A DNA stretch of 60,017 nucleotides from Paludibacter sp. (GTDB taxonomy: Bacteria; Bacteroidota; Bacteroidia; Bacteroidales; Paludibacteraceae), in the NCBI GenBank assembly GCA_028710895.1, contig JAQTTH010000025.1, positions 1 through 60,017 of the forward strand, written 5' to 3'. The notes under the pieces were generated by a model. The model ran no database searches. It was not told the origin of the DNA and worked only from the letters and a program-made list of their open reading frames with translations. The position numbers were made by a program, and so were the translations under genes. Position 1 is the stretch's first letter. Each line of letters opens with the position of its first letter. Positions 1 to 7,473 of this stretch are shown here, one piece after another.

Positions 1-29
1 AAAATTCTGCTTATTCACAACAATATGTT

Positions 30-37
30 TATATTTG
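30..37 (+). promoter_or_regulatory. possible -7 promoter element
   Basis: TATATTTG matches the Bacteroidota -7 consensus TAnnTTTG and lies about 60 bases before the first gene. No clear TTTG partner is seen 19-21 bases upstream, so this is a weak call. Confidence 0.3.
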
Positions 38-98
38 CAAAATAATTGATATCTTTCAATTATATACCAATTCCGTTAGTAACGCTTTTAGTATACAT

Positions 99-791
99 AT
101 GAAAAGTGATGTAATAGCAGAAAAAATTGATTTTGAAAATATGGTTGGTTCTGAATTATTGGAGTATGTCTCATTCAAAGATGAGTTTCCCAATGAAGCT
201 GAGTTGGCTTTCTATGTATTCCATGACAGATATCAAAGAGATATATTAGAAAAATCAGAAATTCAATGTTCAAAATTTGAATACAATGAAGCAATTGCAT
301 TTTTAGCAGCAACTTGTACTTTTGATAAAGTATGGAAAAATGCTCATACTTTTAGTATGAAAAAAGCAAACACAAAAAATGTTGACAAAGCTATTCTTTT
401 GTGGATGTACAAAATATTGTATACCCAAATATTGCTTTTTAAAGATAGTGATACCTGCGCCCAGCCTACAAAAGAGGAGGATTTATCGTTAATCGAAAAT
501 TTAGATGACCTCGTTAATGTCTATGCACCTGAAAATCTTGAAAAACAAAAAGAATTAAAAGAGAATTATAGCTTTTTGGAGAAAGCGTTACAAGGACTTT
601 CGCTAAAGCATAAAATAATTTATTTTACCTACTTGGCATACAAGCCGGAAAAAGACAAAAATATTCCTCGTTCTGTGAGTAACAAACTACAAGAAAAGTT
701 GGAATTAACACAGGCTTCCATTAGAGTATACAGAAAAGACGCAGCTGACCTTGTAACCAATTATATAAACAAAGTCAATGGGAACAAATAA
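99..791 (+). CDS. sigma-70-like regulatory protein
   Basis: 230 aa. I infer a diverged sigma factor. Residues 165-220 read like sigma region 4: a helix rich in aliphatic residues (GLSLKHKIIYFTYL) followed by an HTH-like stretch (SVSNKLQEKLELTQASIRVYRK) in the usual order. The N-terminal half (ELAFYVFHDRYQRDIL near 35-50 and AILLWMYKILYTQ near 98-110) could be region 2, but conservation is too low to be sure. It overlaps the next gene by 14 bases, and that gene overlaps an ImmA/IrrE peptidase gene, so the three are co-transcribed. An ImmA-like protease coupled to a regulator suggests control by cleavage, which is inference. It could instead be an unrelated HTH protein. Confidence 0.5.
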   Translation: MKSDVIAEKIDFENMVGSELLEYVSFKDEFPNEAELAFYVFHDRYQRDILEKSEIQCSKFEYNEAIAFLAATCTFDKVWKNAHTFSMKKANTKNVDKAILLWMYKILYTQILLFKDSDTCAQPTKEEDLSLIENLDDLVNVYAPENLEKQKELKENYSFLEKALQGLSLKHKIIYFTYLAYKPEKDKNIPRSVSNKLQEKLELTQASIRVYRKDAADLVTNYINKVNGNK

Positions 792-1128
792 TAATAAAAA
801 CACAATCAATAATCAGAATTTGGAAGAGTGGTTTCGTTCTACCGGATTCTTATTTCCAACAAATGAATTGGAGCTTGCTAGGTTTAATAAAATATATGCA
901 GACTACGACTTTAAATTAAAAGATGTTTCAATTGATGCTAAGTCTATAGTTGAAGGGCATATTTGCTCCTGCGACGCAAAGAGGTTTCAAATAAAAAAAA
1001 CTGAGGAGTTGAATAATGAGATTGTGGAGTTGAGGATGGTCGCCCGAAAAGGGAAAGAACTTCCAAAACATATCCTTGATAAAATGACCAAAAAGCATCG
1101 AAAGAATAACGATGATAAAGAAGAATAG
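778..1128 (+). CDS. small hypothetical protein of the sigma/ImmA unit
   Basis: 116 aa, not recognised. It is charged, with no membrane segment or signal peptide. A short hydrophobic N-terminal patch (WFRSTGFLFPTNELELARF) is followed by a CSCD motif near residue 64 and a very basic/acidic tail ending KKHRKNNDDKEE. It overlaps both the upstream sigma-like gene (14 bases) and the downstream peptidase gene (17 bases), so translation is probably coupled. Its place between a possible transcription factor and a possible protease makes it a candidate adaptor, anti-sigma or protease substrate. The sequence alone does not say which. Confidence 0.6.
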   Translation: MGTNNNKNTINNQNLEEWFRSTGFLFPTNELELARFNKIYADYDFKLKDVSIDAKSIVEGHICSCDAKRFQIKKTEELNNEIVELRMVARKGKELPKHILDKMTKKHRKNNDDKEE

Positions 1129-1906
1129 TCCAAGAATTAAAAGATTAGCGGAGTATATTGCTTTACAGTTTGATGAGAAAATCACACCGCTTGAACGAAT
1201 CTTAGAAGATGAAAACTTAGATGTGTTCTACGACAATTACGAGTGTGATACATTTGATGGGATGACCGTTTATGATAATGGGAATTTTTATATTCATCTT
1301 AATATTGACAAGCACAATCATCCGGGTTCAGATAGAGGTAGATTTACTTTAGCACATGAACTTGGACATTATTTTATTGATGCCCATAGAATAGGCCTAC
1401 AGAAGGGATTATTAGAGCCACACCCATCATTAACTAATCAGAAACAATATTATACCATTGAACACGAAGCAGACTATTTTGCATCATGTTTATTAATGCC
1501 CGAATTACGCTTTCGAAATGATATCGGTAATAAGAAATTTAGTTTTAAAGTTATAGATTATTTAAAAACTGAATATAAAGTGAGCAGGACTGCATGTGCT
1601 TTACGATTTGCTGATATTGGTAATTGTCCTATTTTGGTTGTTTATGCTGAAAAGAATATTGTAAAGTGGAAACATTCAAGTGATGATTTTCCCTTTAAAT
1701 GGTTGATCAATGACAATATTGTTCCTCTTTATACAGTGATGGGGGATTATTTCAACAACAACCACATTGCCGAGGTCTTTAGAACAGAGCAAGTTTGGGC
1801 AATTGATTGTTTTAAATATGTCAGAGACGAGGATGTTCAAAGAAAATTCTATGAACATTGTATTACATATAAAGATTCTGCATTAAGTATTTTTTGGGAA
1901 GATTGA
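1112..1906 (+). CDS. ImmA/IrrE-family metallopeptidase
   Basis: 264 aa. The zinc-protease motif HELGH is at residues 82-86 in the context FTLAHELGHYF, and a third-ligand region EHEADYFASCLLMP follows at 118-130, as in the ImmA/IrrE (DUF955) family. ImmA cleaves the ICEBs1 repressor and IrrE cleaves DdrO, so relatives usually release transcription by cutting a partner protein. Here the partners encoded in the same overlapping unit are a sigma-like protein and a 116-aa unknown, not a classic repressor. The C-terminal 100 residues are not recognised. The family call is secure; the substrate is unknown. Confidence 0.85.
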   Translation: MIKKNSPRIKRLAEYIALQFDEKITPLERILEDENLDVFYDNYECDTFDGMTVYDNGNFYIHLNIDKHNHPGSDRGRFTLAHELGHYFIDAHRIGLQKGLLEPHPSLTNQKQYYTIEHEADYFASCLLMPELRFRNDIGNKKFSFKVIDYLKTEYKVSRTACALRFADIGNCPILVVYAEKNIVKWKHSSDDFPFKWLINDNIVPLYTVMGDYFNNNHIAEVFRTEQVWAIDCFKYVRDEDVQRKFYEHCITYKDSALSIFWED

Positions 1907-1989
1907 TTTAGAAGCCCAATGAATGATTTATTTAAGTTGTAGGCTTTTGTAATTTTAAATAATTTACACACAATCAATTAGCAGTTTGA

Positions 1990-2547
1990 TTACAATCTCA
2001 ATCTAAGCCCTTCATTAATCATGTAAAGAAGCGCATGAGCATTACCCAATGCATCTTCTACTGGATTATGTGTATGCGTGAAACCTTTTTGTTCCCGGCC
2101 ATCTTTATCTATAAAGGTTATAGTCCTCATGTGTTTCCAGGATGCACGCATATCATTCTTAAAGCCTGACCATAAATCACCGATACGCCGGGAACTGTAA
2201 CCAAAAGGATTGTTTCCACAAAATGTTTGAAAATACCAGTTGATCCATGAGGCATCATATCCGTTATTATCCGAAATCAAAATAGGTTTCCCGTTAGCGT
2301 TTGTTTCAGACAGCCATAAAGCAAATTGTTCGAAAACAATTTTCGGATTTTCAAAAGACTCATGTTCTTCTCTGGAAAAACCACTGATGGCAAGTGCCTC
2401 TTCGTTATAAGATTCACTAACTGGACGTGTTTGCCCATAAAAAGTTGTTTGCAGTTCATTATCCAACCGAACAGCTCCAAAACAAACCAGTGAGTTCACT
2501 CCTAAAATTGGTCCATCCGATTCAACATCTATAACATAGTAACTCAT
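1990..2547 (-). CDS. DnaQ-like 3'-5' exonuclease
   Basis: 185 aa, a compact DEDDh exonuclease. Exo I is DVESDGP with D7 and E9; Exo II has D98 in NNGYDASW; Exo III is HNPVEDA with H160 and D165. This set is typical of the epsilon-subunit/RNase T/oligoribonuclease superfamily, which removes nucleotides from 3' ends of DNA or RNA. There is no extra domain, so the substrate cannot be told. It converges with the ImmA gene and is followed 40 bases upstream by the AbiE operon on the same strand, but no overlap ties it to that system. Confidence 0.8.
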   Translation of the reverse strand: MSYYVIDVESDGPILGVNSLVCFGAVRLDNELQTTFYGQTRPVSESYNEEALAISGFSREEHESFENPKIVFEQFALWLSETNANGKPILISDNNGYDASWINWYFQTFCGNNPFGYSSRRIGDLWSGFKNDMRASWKHMRTITFIDKDGREQKGFTHTHNPVEDALGNAHALLYMINEGLRLRL

Positions 2548-2587
2548 TTCCGTATAATTGTAGTTCGATTGATGTCGCCTTTATAAT

Positions 2588-3526
2588 TTATTTATCAGTT
2601 TGATTTTTATCCTCAGGGCTCTCAAAAAGAAATTTCCTCAGTCTCTCAATTCCTTCATTAAATTTAGAAGAATTTGTTTTCTTTAAAGTCTGGATATTTT
2701 TCAACTTCCATTGTATAGAAGGATATCCGCTTAAATCACCGGCACAACATTTATCCCATTCAGGACTACCACTTTCGAAAGAGAGAAAAAATTCCCTATC
2801 CGTTTCTGTAAAGTTTTGATTGACTTGTTCAATTAATTCTTTCCGGGTATTTTCAAAATCTACATACTCAAAAGGCACATCAGACATTCCCTTAAATTGA
2901 TTTTCAAGAGCTTGTTGCTGATCAACAGGATTAGGCTGTAAAGACTCAAGTACAGGCTTATCGCTTCCTAACAAATAAAACATCAAACCATTCTTTACGT
3001 CATCAAAAGAATCAACAACCATGTATTTATAATCAAAAAGATCACGTGGGTGCTGACGGCCTAAAGCCGCTGCAATTTTACCACCATATAACAACGAGAA
3101 AGGAACTATCCTGGCTACACAACTCATTTTAAATTCCTTCTGAGCCTTCTCGCAAAGTTCCTTTTCTTCAACGTCTCCAATGATACCCCGCTTGATACCA
3201 TTAACCTCAATTTTCACAGTTGCTCCGCCAAAAGTACATTGCAATTTCAATACCGCTGGTTTGGGGATAACACGAATTCCGGGAATAGCCTTTTCAATCT
3301 GCTGTTTTAATGAATTCAGCTGATTATTGATTTCTTTTATACTCTCCTCTCTGTTTTTAACTGGAAGATAAGTCAAATCAATATCTACAGAATATCGGGG
3401 CATATCCTTTATAAACAGGTTGATAGCCGTACCACCATGTACTGCAAAATCTTTTATTTTATAAACCAATGGCATAATACGGATTAATAGTGCCACTTGC
3501 TTTTTATAAGTCTCATTCATATTCAA
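2588..3526 (-). CDS. AbiEii-family nucleotidyltransferase toxin
   Basis: 312 aa. The nucleotidyltransferase core is seen as HGGTAINLF at 30-38 and RYSVDIDLTY at 44-53, giving the DxD metal pair (D48, D50). A downstream basic block, GRQHPRDLFDYKYM, matches the AbiEii/AbiGii (DUF1814) family. These proteins are the toxins of type IV toxin-antitoxin pairs and were found as abortive-infection proteins; relatives transfer nucleotides to tRNA. It overlaps the antitoxin gene by 14 bases, the normal AbiE order with antitoxin first. No truncation is visible. Confidence 0.85.
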   Translation of the reverse strand: MNMNETYKKQVALLIRIMPLVYKIKDFAVHGGTAINLFIKDMPRYSVDIDLTYLPVKNREESIKEINNQLNSLKQQIEKAIPGIRVIPKPAVLKLQCTFGGATVKIEVNGIKRGIIGDVEEKELCEKAQKEFKMSCVARIVPFSLLYGGKIAAALGRQHPRDLFDYKYMVVDSFDDVKNGLMFYLLGSDKPVLESLQPNPVDQQQALENQFKGMSDVPFEYVDFENTRKELIEQVNQNFTETDREFFLSFESGSPEWDKCCAGDLSGYPSIQWKLKNIQTLKKTNSSKFNEGIERLRKFLFESPEDKNQTDK

Positions 3527-4289
3527 ACAACTCTTTAGGGATAGTTATCATATATTCTGGCACGTAAACACCTTTGTCTGTCAACTGTCGTTTCCCGACA
3601 CCTAACTGTATTTTACTTTTATCTAACTTACCAAACCATGCATGGCCGGCTTTCTCTGCCATATATAGGAATAATCGTTTTATCTTGAAGTTATCTGTAT
3701 TCTCTAATAATAACTGAACCACTTCTGGTCTTAAAGCAGTGAGCTGTTCCATGATATAAAAGAGATCCATATAATTATATTGGTTCGGTGCCAATAACAA
3801 ACATTCAAGAAAGGCTTGTTCCGGAACAGAAGTTAGCAACTCAGAGTTGCCTTTCTTCATTACGGTCAACTGAGGATTGGAAAACGTTTCAGTTATAAAG
3901 AATTTCATTTCAAATTCAAAATCTGTTTCCGTCATCCACTTTGGGACTTTATCTTCTTTTGAATGTCCAACCATTAAAATTGGTTTCCCCATAGGAACAT
4001 AATGATTGAATCCAAATAGCTCTAAGGCAGAATGAGCACCAACATAAAAGCTTTTATTCAATTGAGTTTTTAACCCTGACAATGCAGCATAAGCTGAAAA
4101 CTTATCGCCGGTTCTGTACAAAACCCCTTTCGATAGCAATGAAAACCAACCCGATTTACGATATTGTTGCATTAACTGGACAGAATATCCATTCTTATTC
4201 AGCCATGTAGAAAATAAAAGTGTTCCTGGATGCCAATTTTGTAAGAGTTGGTTTAATTTATTTCCCTGTTCTATATTCATAATATACAA
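3513..4289 (-). CDS. AbiEi-family antitoxin and autorepressor
   Basis: 258 aa. The N-terminal region, with NKNGYSVQLMQQYRKSGWFSLLSKGVLYRTG, has the pattern of the AbiEi antitoxin winged helix, and the middle (YVGAHSALELFGF...MGKPILMV) matches the rest of the family. The protein neutralises the AbiEii partner and binds its own promoter. The start could be 4289 (MYIMNIEQ) or the second Met at 4280; the first keeps a very short leader. A good promoter and an inverted repeat lie just upstream. Confidence 0.85.
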   Translation of the reverse strand: MYIMNIEQGNKLNQLLQNWHPGTLLFSTWLNKNGYSVQLMQQYRKSGWFSLLSKGVLYRTGDKFSAYAALSGLKTQLNKSFYVGAHSALELFGFNHYVPMGKPILMVGHSKEDKVPKWMTETDFEFEMKFFITETFSNPQLTVMKKGNSELLTSVPEQAFLECLLLAPNQYNYMDLFYIMEQLTALRPEVVQLLLENTDNFKIKRLFLYMAEKAGHAWFGKLDKSKIQLGVGKRQLTDKGVYVPEYMITIPKELFEYE

Positions 4290-4309
4290 TGAGTCTTTAA
4301 ATTGAACTA

Positions 4310-4341
4310 CAAAAATAGATTTAAGATTCTATTAAAACAAA
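4310..4341 (-). promoter_or_regulatory. abiE promoter
   Basis: On the minus strand TTTG (4338-4341) is separated by 20 bases from TATTTTTG (4310-4317), a very good Bacteroidota -33/-7 pair placed about 20 bases before the antitoxin start. Confidence 0.65.
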
Positions 4342-4345
4342 TAAT

Positions 4346-4386
4346 TTATGAACTCATTCACATCACACACTAATATTAGTTCATAA
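4346..4386. promoter_or_regulatory. inverted repeat, likely AbiEi operator
   Basis: TTATGAACT (4346-4354) and its exact complement AGTTCATAA (4378-4386) flank a 23-base spacer immediately upstream of the -33 box. AbiEi antitoxins are known to bind inverted repeats at their own promoter, so this is the natural candidate. Confidence 0.5.
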
Positions 4387-4442
4387 TTATCCTTCATTAT
4401 ATAGTATTAATATACAATGAGTCTATAAAACAAACTATCTCA

Positions 4443-5684
4443 CTACCTTTTCTTTTTCCACCACGGCTGTGCCCAGAAATTATATCCACTCGATTGTTCA
4501 TGATAACTTTGGTGCGACCATGAATTTTGTTTGGGGCAATCTGGTTGAATAATCTCATCTTTATCATAATGATCCAAGTATTTATCAGATTTTGAAATAA
4601 AAGGATCAAGCCAGTCTGCTTTTTCTTTTGCCCATTCTATTTTTTGTAACATCTCCTCATCTGTAATTTCCATCTTTTGAAGATATTCCTCATAAGTGTA
4701 AATATAATTTCTCAAAATATTTGCCTTATGTAAACGTTCAGCCATTGTAAATAAATTCTGAAATTCTTTCAATTCTGATTTCTGCTTCGCTTTGAATTCT
4801 TCACGTTTTCGGTCTTCTTCCTCTCGTCTAATGCGTTCCTTTTCATCTTCAATTCGCTTTTCCTTGATTTCCTCAGATTTTATTTCGCAATAAGCAATAA
4901 TTGCAACTATTTTATCTTCCAGTTTTGTATATGTCGTATCTTTATAGCATGTATTTTTTTCCCAATATCCATAATGATAGAAAATATTGAAATGCAGTTC
5001 GCCACTAAATATATTGTTATAATTATCTCGTGGATTACTGCTGTTTGGATTTTGCTTTTTCCTCTCAGTTATATTTACACGAAATTCTTCTTCATTTGCT
5101 ACAAAATACGTTTTATCTGCATCAATTCTGAGGCTGTGCCCCCGCTTATTCATAGCGTTTATGAGGGTAGAAAATATCAACAATGCCCGATCAACCGATA
5201 CACTGGAAACATAAACGTCCAGAGTTTCTTTAATTTTACTTTTGTAAGGATTATTCTTCAAATAAACATTGTTCTTATTTGATTCAGATTCAACACGAAG
5301 TTTCTCTTTCGTATCAATAATAAGGGCATCCTTTGCATATAACACTTCTGGTACTCTATACCAATCAGGATTTTCATACAGTAATAATTTCTCAAGGTCT
5401 CCTTGTTTATTTACCGGAGGTTCAAGATCCACAATCACATCATTTGGATCAACTTCTTTCAAATCGACATATTGCTTTTTCCCTTCGTATTCACTTGGCA
5501 GAGGTATTATTTCTACTTCTTTTTGGCTTTGCAATTTCGCCCAATATCCCAAAGGAGGCGTTGGAATATTCATTGATTTACAATGTTTCCTAAGCCCATT
5601 ATCTGATATCCCAAAACGCTTACATACAGTGGTCATTGGTTCGCTCCAAACCAAATCATATAATTCTTTTCTGGTTAGTTTCAT
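4443..5684 (-). CDS. hypothetical protein with N-terminal HTH
   Basis: 413 aa. The first 50 residues (TRKELYDLVWSEPMTTVCKRFGISDNGLRKHCKSMNIPTPPLGYWAK, split by a clear helix-turn-helix at VCKRFGISDNGLRKHC) form a motif I associate with uncharacterised proteins on mobile elements. A long charged coiled-coil stretch rich in E, K and R lies near residues 270-310, and the C-terminus is aromatic and polar. There is no catalytic motif. It starts 6 bases after the 114-aa HTH gene, so the two form an operon. Role unknown; DNA binding is inferred. Confidence 0.65.
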   Translation of the reverse strand: MKLTRKELYDLVWSEPMTTVCKRFGISDNGLRKHCKSMNIPTPPLGYWAKLQSQKEVEIIPLPSEYEGKKQYVDLKEVDPNDVIVDLEPPVNKQGDLEKLLLYENPDWYRVPEVLYAKDALIIDTKEKLRVESESNKNNVYLKNNPYKSKIKETLDVYVSSVSVDRALLIFSTLINAMNKRGHSLRIDADKTYFVANEEEFRVNITERKKQNPNSSNPRDNYNNIFSGELHFNIFYHYGYWEKNTCYKDTTYTKLEDKIVAIIAYCEIKSEEIKEKRIEDEKERIRREEEDRKREEFKAKQKSELKEFQNLFTMAERLHKANILRNYIYTYEEYLQKMEITDEEMLQKIEWAKEKADWLDPFISKSDKYLDHYDKDEIIQPDCPKQNSWSHQSYHEQSSGYNFWAQPWWKKKR

Positions 5685-5690
5685 AATTCA

Positions 5691-6035
5691 TTACCTCCTT
5701 CTTAAATTATATTCTTCAGTAAAAGTTTTTACCCGGGAAGACTCTACCCATTTAACTAATTCATCTTCAAAAAAGTACAGCTTTTTGTCTTGAACATAAT
5801 GAGGGATAGATTTTGAACGAACCAATTTACTTACAGCTCTTTCAGTCTGATCTAAAATTCTGCAAGCATCTGTAATGCCTATTGGTCGATGTTTATCCAC
5901 ACCTAATCCTAATTGCTTTTCAATGTGCTCTAACATTACACGCATTTCAGCAATTTCATTGATTAAATAATTGACTGCCTTAGGGACATTTTGCAGAGTC
6001 AATTCTTCTTTGATTTCAGTTTGTGCTTTTTCCAT
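5691..6035 (-). CDS. excisionase-type HTH protein
   Basis: 114 aa. Residues 1-45 look like a short coiled coil (LINEIAEMRVMLEHIEKQLG). Residues 50-95 carry a MerR/Xis-like HTH (GITDACRILDQTERAVSKLVRSKSIPHY) with the beta-wing LYFFEDELVKWV. Proteins of this type in Bacteroidota are recombination directionality or regulatory factors on integrated elements. It is followed closely by the 413-aa HTH gene. No integrase is adjacent, so it is either a relic or a regulator. Confidence 0.7.
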   Translation of the reverse strand: MEKAQTEIKEELTLQNVPKAVNYLINEIAEMRVMLEHIEKQLGLGVDKHRPIGITDACRILDQTERAVSKLVRSKSIPHYVQDKKLYFFEDELVKWVESSRVKTFTEEYNLRRR

Positions 6036-6224
6036 AATCCAAGAATTATTTATTTGGATACAATATTAGAAAATATTATCATATACAACCCAGCATTATG
6101 CCAAATTTCTGGATTTAATGGTTAGCAATGATATGCAGATTTTGAAAGAAACGTTTGGGAATGGAACACAATTGAAAATCAAGCAATCGGCAGGATAATT
6201 TTTCCAATTGGTTTATTTTAACCC

Positions 6225-6253
6225 TCCATACTATACTAATAGTATAGTATGGA
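6225..6253. repeat. 29-bp perfect palindrome
   Basis: TCCATACTATACT (6225-6237) and its exact complement (6241-6253) are separated by three bases. This could be a repressor operator or a recombination site. There is no T-run, so a terminator is unlikely. Confidence 0.7.
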
Positions 6254-6273
6254 GCTACAAAATAAACTACCCA

Positions 6274-6330
6274 CAGCAGAACTTGCACAAATAATCGGTT
6301 TTTTGTCGATTATTTGTACTAATTCTGCTG
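6274..6330. terminator. interrupted inverted repeat, possible terminator
   Basis: Outer arms CAGCAGAA (6274-6281) and TTCTGCTG (6323-6330) and inner arms ACAAATAATCG (6287-6297) and its complement (6307-6317) are separated by a 5/5 internal mismatch and a 9-base loop. AGTTTTTT follows on the plus strand, as in an intrinsic terminator. With no plus-strand gene upstream, an operator or recombination site is also possible. Confidence 0.45.
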
Positions 6331-6449
6331 AGTTTTTTAAATGATATGAAATTCTAAAATAACAGTTCCTATCCCAATCCTATAACAAAATCATATTTCA
6401 TTTGCGATATTCACCGAAAAATGTGTATTTGCGCGAACGAAATATCTTA

Positions 6450-6538
6450 TAATAACGAATTGCATAAAAAAGAATGCGGGAACAAAACCTGCTGAATTCA
6501 CGCCAGTCAGCCAATGCACATAAGAGAGGGTGTTAGCA
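6450..6538 (-). repeat. attC-like element after the AbiC-like gene
   Basis: Read on the minus strand the element begins TGCTAAC (complement of 6532-6538), nine bases after the stop codon of the upstream gene, and ends GTTATTA (complement of 6450-6456). About 60 bases are recognisably shared with the element at 8541-8680: a common core around GAATGCGGGA, CAAAAC, CAGCC, ACATA and TGTTAG. The inverse core at the gene end and GTTRRRY-like core at the far end are the architecture of integron attC sites. The central arms pair only imperfectly. Confidence 0.55.
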
Positions 6539-6546
6539 ACTGGGCT

Positions 6547-7473
6547 TTATTCGTTATATGTTTCTTTATTTTTGATTGACTCTAATTCTGTTCTATTCAA
6601 AAATTTAAAATTAATCCCAGAATAAAACACATAGTGGTTTCTATTCAATAAATAGCTTTCATCAATGTTTTCTAAAACCTGATATGTGTTTAGTATCTCT
6701 TTAAATCTTTTAATTCCATTTTTGTCTCTACCATAAGAGGATAATGCATCATAAAATATAAGAGCAAGTTCTTCATTTGATAATTGGGCTTGTAAGATAT
6801 TTAAGTACCTTGATACATCGTTGTATTGACCTCTTTCATCAATTACAAATTTTATAGTATTATAAATATATCTGAAGTAATAACCAATGTTGCATTTGTT
6901 TTCTTTGATAAAGGAGTCAAAGAAATCTTGTATGCTACCTTCAGCCATCTCAACAAATGAATTAATCGATGAATTTTTTAATCCACTCATTATGTTGTTA
7001 AATTCAGGTTTGTTTGATTTCGTAGGGTACTCATTATAATATTTCTCTAACAAGTTATAATAATCATATATACTCTTCGATTCACTGCTGAGAAGTTTTA
7101 AACTTATATCTTGATTTACATTATTTCTAACGTCGTCTAGCATTGACAATAAATTAAAATAAGTAGTTTCAAATCTAGATTGATTTTGATCCTGATTTGA
7201 TAAGTCGAACTGTTTTCGTTGTTCTCTGAACGTAATAAATAAGAATAGTGTGGTTGTCAATGTAAATAGAACACCCACTGTACCTGTTAAGAAATCTCCA
7301 AAATTATTTTTTATTTGCTTTAATACCGAATTGTAAATCCATTCATTTGAAGTTTGATATTTATACGAAAATACTACATATACAAAATAAATACATAATA
7401 CAATGCCTATAAATAAGCCGATTAAAGCTATAATATATAATAAGTTATTATTCTGAATTTTACTCTTTTTCAT
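6547..7473 (-). CDS. putative phage abortive infection protein (putAbiC-like)
   Basis: 308 aa. Two membrane segments are at about residues 10-33 and 56-77. The cytoplasmic part has FETTYFNLLSMLDDVRNNV near 102-120, YFRYIYNTIKFV near 200, and NILQAQLSNEELALIFYDALS near 225-245. This order of motifs is that of the putative phage abortive infection (putAbiC) family. Its start lies 14 bases inside the preceding gene, so the two are translationally coupled. The gene ends directly before an attC-like element, as a cassette gene would. The family call rests on motif resemblance; activity is untested here. Confidence 0.7.
   Translation of the reverse strand: MKKSKIQNNNLLYIIALIGLFIGIVLCIYFVYVVFSYKYQTSNEWIYNSVLKQIKNNFGDFLTGTVGVLFTLTTTLFLFITFREQRKQFDLSNQDQNQSRFETTYFNLLSMLDDVRNNVNQDISLKLLSSESKSIYDYYNLLEKYYNEYPTKSNKPEFNNIMSGLKNSSINSFVEMAEGSIQDFFDSFIKENKCNIGYYFRYIYNTIKFVIDERGQYNDVSRYLNILQAQLSNEELALIFYDALSSYGRDKNGIKRFKEILNTYQVLENIDESYLLNRNHYVFYSGINFKFLNRTELESIKNKETYNE

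Larger units (their letters stand above)
4283..4424. repeat. 14-bp direct repeat around the abiE promoter
   Basis: TATACAATGAGTCT occurs at 4283-4296 and again at 4411-4424, with partial similarity continuing on both sides. The pair encloses the abiE promoter and operator and may mark a duplication or insertion edge. Confidence 0.5.
6036..6546. other. non-coding gap with palindromes and attC-like element
   Basis: No convincing gene in about 510 bases. The stretch holds a 29-bp palindrome (6225-6253), a longer interrupted inverted repeat (6274-6330) and an attC-like element (6450-6538), each listed separately. Confidence 0.6.

Noticed and set aside
4974-5793. Plus-strand frames opposite the 413-aa gene
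   Set aside because: Shadows; the minus-strand gene has a clear HTH and operon spacing.
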